A program made the translations under genes and the position numbers. This document shows, in pieces, positions 5,108 to 5,893 of a DNA stretch of 5,893 bases. Position 1 is the first letter of the stretch. Every line of letters begins with the position of its first letter. The notes under the pieces are model-generated. The model saw only the letters and a program-made list of their open reading frames with translations. It had not been told where the DNA came from and ran no database searches. This stretch comes from Deltaproteobacteria bacterium (GTDB lineage Bacteria; Desulfobacterota; Desulfovibrionia; Desulfovibrionales; Desulfovibrionaceae), in NCBI GenBank assembly GCA_031280335.1, contig JAITGZ010000231.1, forward strand, positions 1 to 5,893, read 5' to 3'.

Positions 5108-5893
5108 ATACGGCACAAATAAATCCGCGAAAGGTTTGGCGAAATACAGCACGGCCAGGGTATAGACCGTGGTTGCGAGCCAGGGGATCAAGCAGCGCTG
5201 GAAAACGGGTTTGTAGTCGGCCAGACCCACCACATCCTGTGAAGAAAAACCGCCCAAGGCGGAGGGGGGCACAATCTGGCTCATGATGCAAAAGACGGAG
5301 AGACAGGAGATAACCACAATGATGTTGCTGGTTAGTATGGCCAACGCAAAGGGTATGCCCAGCACGGCGGCCACGCCCAGGTGGGTGATGAGTCCGCCCA
5401 GCAGGGGCACACCCACGCCCAGGGCCGCATACATCAGCACAGGGGCTGAAGCGGCCAGGGCAAAGGTGGAGACCACCAGATACCCCTTTACCCCGGTCAG
5501 GGTCATCACCTGCACCACCGATCCCACCACAAAAAATACGGCCACCACGCCGAAAAGCCTGCCGGTCATGCAGCGCGAGGCCGCCATGAACAGGTTGACC
5601 TTTTTACCGTTGAACAGTCCCACCAGCGCCCCCGCCATGAAGACCAGGGGCGAGACCAGGTCAGGCATCCGGCGCGGAAAGGCGCTGATGAGCAGAAACA
5701 GCGCCACAATGACCACGATGGGCAGATAGGGTTGCAAGGCAAAACGGCGTTCCGGCGCGGGCAGAAGGCGGCGGATCTCCTCCATGCTCAATACCTTGAA
5801 GTGCTTGTACCCTAGAAAGAAGATGGTGAATATGGCTGGCGGCACGGAAAGCACCAGCAGAATGGGACCGAAACCGTCAAAGGGCATATTGAT
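5105..5893 (-). CDS. TRAP/IT-superfamily-like large permease subunit, C-terminal part (partial)
   Basis: The frame is open to the right edge; 262 residues are visible and a stop lies at 5105. An ATG at 5887 is probably internal, because the frame continues upstream of it and TRAP-type large permeases run to more than 400 residues. The fragment is almost wholly hydrophobic, with roughly seven to eight membrane segments: one at the start, then segments at LPIVVIVALFLLISAF, LVFMAGALVGLF, FGVVAVFFVVGSVVQVMTL, a long glycine-rich double stretch through GVGVPLLGGLITHLGVAAVLGIPFA, SNIIVVISCLSVFCIM, and a last helix at IPWLATTVYTLAVLYF. The SQIVPPSALGG turn and the C-terminal layout recall DctM-type subunits. 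These carry organic acids with a periplasmic binding protein and a small DctQ subunit, neither of which is visible here. Substrate is unknown; organic or amino acids such as glutamate or gamma-glutamyl fragments would fit the neighbourhood. The stop codon lies within a palindromic repeat. Confidence 0.78.
   Translation of the reverse strand: MNMPFDGFGPILLVLSVPPAIFTIFFLGYKHFKVLSMEEIRRLLPAPERRFALQPYLPIVVIVALFLLISAFPRRMPDLVSPLVFMAGALVGLFNGKKVNLFMAASRCMTGRLFGVVAVFFVVGSVVQVMTLTGVKGYLVVSTFALAASAPVLMYAALGVGVPLLGGLITHLGVAAVLGIPFALAILTSNIIVVISCLSVFCIMSQIVPPSALGGFSSQDVVGLADYKPVFQRCLIPWLATTVYTLAVLYFAKPFADLFVPY

Overview
All convincing genes lie on the minus strand, so the cluster is transcribed from the right edge to the left. 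GC content is moderately high and the genes are tightly packed. The proteins look like those of a Gram-negative bacterium: a signal-peptide-bearing gamma-glutamyltranspeptidase, an inner-membrane-anchored zinc amidohydrolase and a TRAP-like permease. My best guess for the source is a deltaproteobacterium of the Desulfovibrio/Desulfovibrionaceae type. That rests on overall gene style and on short palindromic repeats, not on a marker gene, so it is tentative.

In order of transcription the window holds: (1) the C-terminal part of a multi-spanning permease resembling TRAP/IT-superfamily large subunits (5105-5893, cut by the window edge); (2) a 53-codon two-helix membrane protein with a strong ribosome binding site (4905-5066); (3) a membrane-anchored M14 / succinylglutamate-desuccinylase-aspartoacylase-like zinc enzyme (3751-4896); (4) a secreted gamma-glutamyltranspeptidase (GGT) homologue with the catalytic Thr-Thr-His motif (1848-3698); (5) a 112-bp gap with a palindromic repeat and an 18-bp perfect hairpin; (6) PgsB/CapB, the poly-gamma-glutamate ligase (626-1735); (7) PgsC/CapC, its membrane partner (189-629, TTG start); (8) the first 62 codons of a membrane-anchored protein, probably PgsW-like (1-186, cut by the window edge).

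The anchor of the interpretation is PgsB-PgsC, recognised from motifs along nearly their whole lengths. They form the ATP-dependent synthase of poly-gamma-glutamate, a capsule or released polymer best known in Bacillus. In B. anthracis the polymer is processed by CapD, a GGT-family enzyme, and here a GGT homologue sits directly upstream. The GGT, the M14-like zinc enzyme, the small membrane protein and the permease therefore plausibly form a periplasmic processing and transport module for gamma-glutamyl polymers or their fragments. That linkage is inferred from gene order; only the synthase identity is strong from sequence.

Three non-coding elements deserve attention: the 18-bp-stem hairpin just before pgsB, a shared 20-nt palindromic repeat that supplies the stop codons of both the GGT and the permease, and a small hairpin in front of the GGT ribosome binding site. 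No RNA genes, CRISPR array, insertion sequence or origin was seen. No stretch over 300 bases lacks a gene.
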